7,806 nt of DNA, taken from the NCBI GenBank assembly GCA_003694905.1, contig RFJM01000382.1:1-7806 (forward strand). The letters run 5' to 3'. This document shows positions 6,278 to 7,806 of this stretch, piece by piece. The DNA comes from Caldilineae bacterium. Lineage in GTDB: Bacteria; Chloroflexota; Anaerolineae; J102. Each line of letters begins with the position of its first letter. Positions within the stretch are counted from its first letter, which is position 1. The notes beneath the pieces are model-generated. The model saw nothing but the letters and a program-made list of their open reading frames with translations, was not told the origin of the DNA and searched no databases. The position numbers and the translations under genes were made by a program.

Positions 6278-7498
6278 TCAGGCCGGGTTTTCTGCCAGCA
6301 GCCGCCGAACCTGCTCTTCCAGCCGGCTCAGCAGCGTCTCTATCGCGGCCAGATCGGCCGCTCCGCCCTGAAGCAGGTCGCCGCGGCCTCCGCCTTTGAT
6401 GCCATCGACGCTGCGCACGACTTGCTGCAGCGCGGTCAGATCCACCGCCACATCCGCCGAACGGCCGACCAGCCAGCGCGGCCGCTCTCCGCTCCAGGCC
6501 AGCAGGGCGACACAGCGACCGCCATCGGTGAGGGCGCGCAGGAGTTGGTTGAGCGCCTGGGGATCATCGCCGTCCAGGATGTGGCGCACGATGCGCACCC
6601 CGCCCACGGTTGTGGCCGAGGATAACATTTGCACTGCCTGCAGGGCAAGCAGTTCGGACCGGGCCTGGCGCAAGGTCCTTTGCAGGGTACTGCGTTCCTC
6701 CTGCAGTTTGGCCACGGAGGCGGGCAGCTCGCTCACGCCCGTGGTGAGGAGATCACACAACGCCTGGGTGACCTGCAGCCGCCTCCGGTGATCGGCGTGA
6801 CTGCGGCCACCACACAGAAAATGGACACGGACGTTCGAGCCCCGGCGCTCCAGTCGGGTGATGACGAGACTGCCAATGGCACCGGTGCTGCGCACGTGCG
6901 TGCCGCCGCACGCCGACCAATCCAGGTCCTCGATCTCGACCACCCGCACCAGGTCGGATACGGTCGGGGCCTTACGGAGAGGCAGCGCAGCCGCCTCCTC
7001 CGCATCGACCTGATAGCTGACGACAGGGCGATCTTCGGCGATCACGGCCTGGACAAAGTCCAGAACCCGGTCTACCTCTTCCTGGGACGGCATCGGACCG
7101 GGCAGGTCGATGGTGACCGTTTCCTCGCCGAGATGAAAGCCGATGGTTGGTCGGTCCAGCAGCTCGACGAACGCCGCCGACAGCAGATGTTGGCCGCTAT
7201 GCTGTTGCATGTGATCCCACCGCCGTGGCCAATCGATGGTGCCACAGAGTTCCGGCGTGGGTTCGGGTTCGCGGTCCAGGTAGTGCACGATGACATCGTC
7301 TATCTGTCTGACATCGATCACCCTGGCCGAACCCAGCCGGCCGGTGTCATGGGGCTGGCCGCCACCGGTGGGATAGAAGAGCGTGCGGTTGAGCACGACA
7401 CCGGGCCGTTCGCCAGACTCGCACTTCAGGACTTGAGCGGTGAAGGTGCGGCGGTAGGCATCGGCCCAGTAGAGCTTTTGCGTGGGCGTTGGTTTCAT
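6278..7498 (-). CDS. alaX: Alanyl-tRNA editing protein, long AlaX type with DHHA1 domain
   Basis: A 406-aa protein that lacks the aminoacylation part of alanyl-tRNA synthetase but keeps its editing and C-terminal parts. AlaX proteins hydrolyse mischarged tRNA-Ala (Ser or Gly) in trans. The N-terminal beta domain has PTGGGQPHDTG at 43-53. The four metal ligands are intact: HSGQH at 100-104 (His100, His104) and CGGTH at 197-201 (Cys197, His201). A coiled-coil segment covers about 255-292. A DHHA1-type domain at about 298-395 carries the glycine-rich GIKGGGRGDLLQGG. This domain order matches AlaX-L. I chose ATG at 7498 because the family begins near KLYWADAYRRTF. An in-frame upstream start at 7540 would lie within the promoter. 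The ribosome site is weak (AGG about 10 nt upstream). It is the first gene after a strong promoter and is followed at 60 nt by the MBL gene. Some relatives are annotated as alanyl-tRNA synthetase by mistake. Confidence 0.94.
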   Translation of the reverse strand: MKPTPTQKLYWADAYRRTFTAQVLKCESGERPGVVLNRTLFYPTGGGQPHDTGRLGSARVIDVRQIDDVIVHYLDREPEPTPELCGTIDWPRRWDHMQQHSGQHLLSAAFVELLDRPTIGFHLGEETVTIDLPGPMPSQEEVDRVLDFVQAVIAEDRPVVSYQVDAEEAAALPLRKAPTVSDLVRVVEIEDLDWSACGGTHVRSTGAIGSLVITRLERRGSNVRVHFLCGGRSHADHRRRLQVTQALCDLLTTGVSELPASVAKLQEERSTLQRTLRQARSELLALQAVQMLSSATTVGGVRIVRHILDGDDPQALNQLLRALTDGGRCVALLAWSGERPRWLVGRSADVAVDLTALQQVVRSVDGIKGGGRGDLLQGGAADLAAIETLLSRLEEQVRRLLAENPA

Positions 7499-7528
7499 GA
7501 TGATAGACCTGTTGCAGGGCCAACGCGT

Positions 7529-7557
7529 AGAATAGCACAAGGTTGGCGGCGGGTCAA
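7529..7557 (-). promoter_or_regulatory. Sigma70-like promoter of alaX
   Basis: TTGACC (7557-7552), a 17-nt spacer and TATTCT (7534-7529) form the best promoter in the window: five of six and four of six consensus bases at ideal spacing. TG-C directly before the -10 box makes an extended -10. Transcription would start near 7522, giving a leader of about 24 nt before ATG at 7498. Confidence 0.75.
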
Positions 7558-7607
7558 TGGTCGCGCCAGGTTTGAGGTGTGTTTCAATTTGGGGACGGCC
7601 AGGCAGC

Positions 7608-7632
7608 GCCGCCCCCCCGAAAAAGAGGCGGC
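7608..7632. repeat. Small GC-rich inverted repeat
   Basis: GCCGCC (7608-7613) and GGCGGC (7627-7632) can pair across a 13-nt C-rich and A-rich loop. It lies in non-coding DNA upstream of alaX and has no clear role. Confidence 0.35.
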
Positions 7633-7665
7633 CCGACCCGACCAGACGACTAACGAGCGTTTCAG

Positions 7666-7729
7666 CTTTCCAGGCCGTGCTGCGTGGGCCTGCATTCGGA
7701 CAGGCTGGAAAGCCTGTCCCACATGCAGG
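7666..7729. repeat. Nested palindromic intergenic repeat, REP-like
   Basis: The core is a perfect 9-bp inverted repeat, GGACAGGCT (7698-7706) and AGCCTGTCC (7711-7719), with a GGAA loop. An outer 7-bp arm pair, CCTGCAT (7689-7695) and ATGCAGG (7723-7729), extends it. GCTTTCCAG at 7666-7674 can pair alternatively with CTGGAAAGC at 7705-7713. The core word resembles short palindromes that recur between genes in several high-GC bacterial groups, and its translation (VGQAFQPV) turns up in spurious proteins. The multi-copy nature is inferred; only one copy is in the window. Confidence 0.6.
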
Positions 7730-7774
7730 TCTGCCCGAGAGGCTGAAGCCCCGGCTACCTGTCTGGGCGGCCGA

Positions 7775-7790
7775 CGCCGCGGATGCGGCG
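7775..7790. repeat. GC-rich hairpin near the right edge
   Basis: CGCCGC (7775-7780) and GCGGCG (7785-7790) pair around a GGAT loop. Together with the preceding GGCTGAAGCCCCGGCTAC stretch (7741-7758), it looks like part of a dispersed intergenic repeat. No gene is supported between 7558 and 7806. Confidence 0.4.
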
Positions 7791-7806
7791 GCGCTCCCCG
7801 CACCCC

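Noticed and set aside
6278..7498. Alanyl-tRNA synthetase
   Set aside because: The editing and DHHA1 parts match, but the class II aminoacylation domain is absent and the protein starts directly with the editing module, so AlaX is the better call.
7577..7596. CRISPR-like word ATTGAAAC on the minus strand
   Set aside because: The ending resembles some CRISPR repeats, but there is only one copy and no regular spacing, so no array is present.
7495..7803. Minus-strand open frame of 102 codons in the right-end spacer
   Set aside because: It runs through the palindromic repeat (giving VGQAFQPV), the alaX promoter and the alaX start, is rich in Arg and Pro, and has no family match that I recognise.

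Overview
The window is about 7.8 kb of GC-rich bacterial chromosome carrying ordinary housekeeping and accessory genes. Eight protein genes are supported, one of them cut by the left edge. Seven lie on the minus strand and only rpmB lies on the plus strand. I see no rRNA, tRNA, CRISPR array, insertion sequence, phage gene or toxin-antitoxin pair. High GC, the gene families and the pairing of rpmB with Asp23/YloU and DAK2 genes suggest a Gram-positive-type lineage; Chloroflexota (Anaerolineae-like) is my best guess, by inference only.

Layout from left to right: (1) 1-1145, minus strand: an Asp23/Gls24 family gene followed 15 nt later by a DAK2/FakA-like kinase gene that runs off the window. 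(2) Divergent to these, on the plus strand, is rpmB (ribosomal protein L28, zinc-binding form), with a clear intrinsic terminator at 1516-1550. The 162-bp divergent spacer holds a terminator-like hairpin ahead of rpmB. (3) 1596-4123, minus strand: a compact translation-termination cluster made of a purine-type phosphoribosyltransferase, prfA (RF1) and prmC. PrmC is the methyltransferase that modifies the GGQ motif of RF1; the two genes overlap by 4 bp. (4) 4271-5242, minus strand: a single-pass membrane protein with TPR repeats, not recognised as a named family. (5) 5330-7498, minus strand: a metallo-beta-lactamase-fold protein with an altered metal motif, preceded by an alanyl-tRNA editing protein of the long AlaX type. 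A strong sigma70-like promoter lies just upstream of the latter. (6) 7558-7806: non-coding, GC-rich DNA with several nested inverted repeats that look like a dispersed intergenic repeat family.

Functionally, much of the window concerns protein-synthesis fidelity and termination: L28, RF1, the RF1 methyltransferase and a trans-editing factor for mischarged tRNA-Ala. The FakA-like and Asp23 genes link to lipid and envelope physiology. I found no convincing new multi-gene system. The items most worth a second look are the atypical metal motif of the MBL protein, the palindromic element at the right end and the hairpin in front of rpmB.
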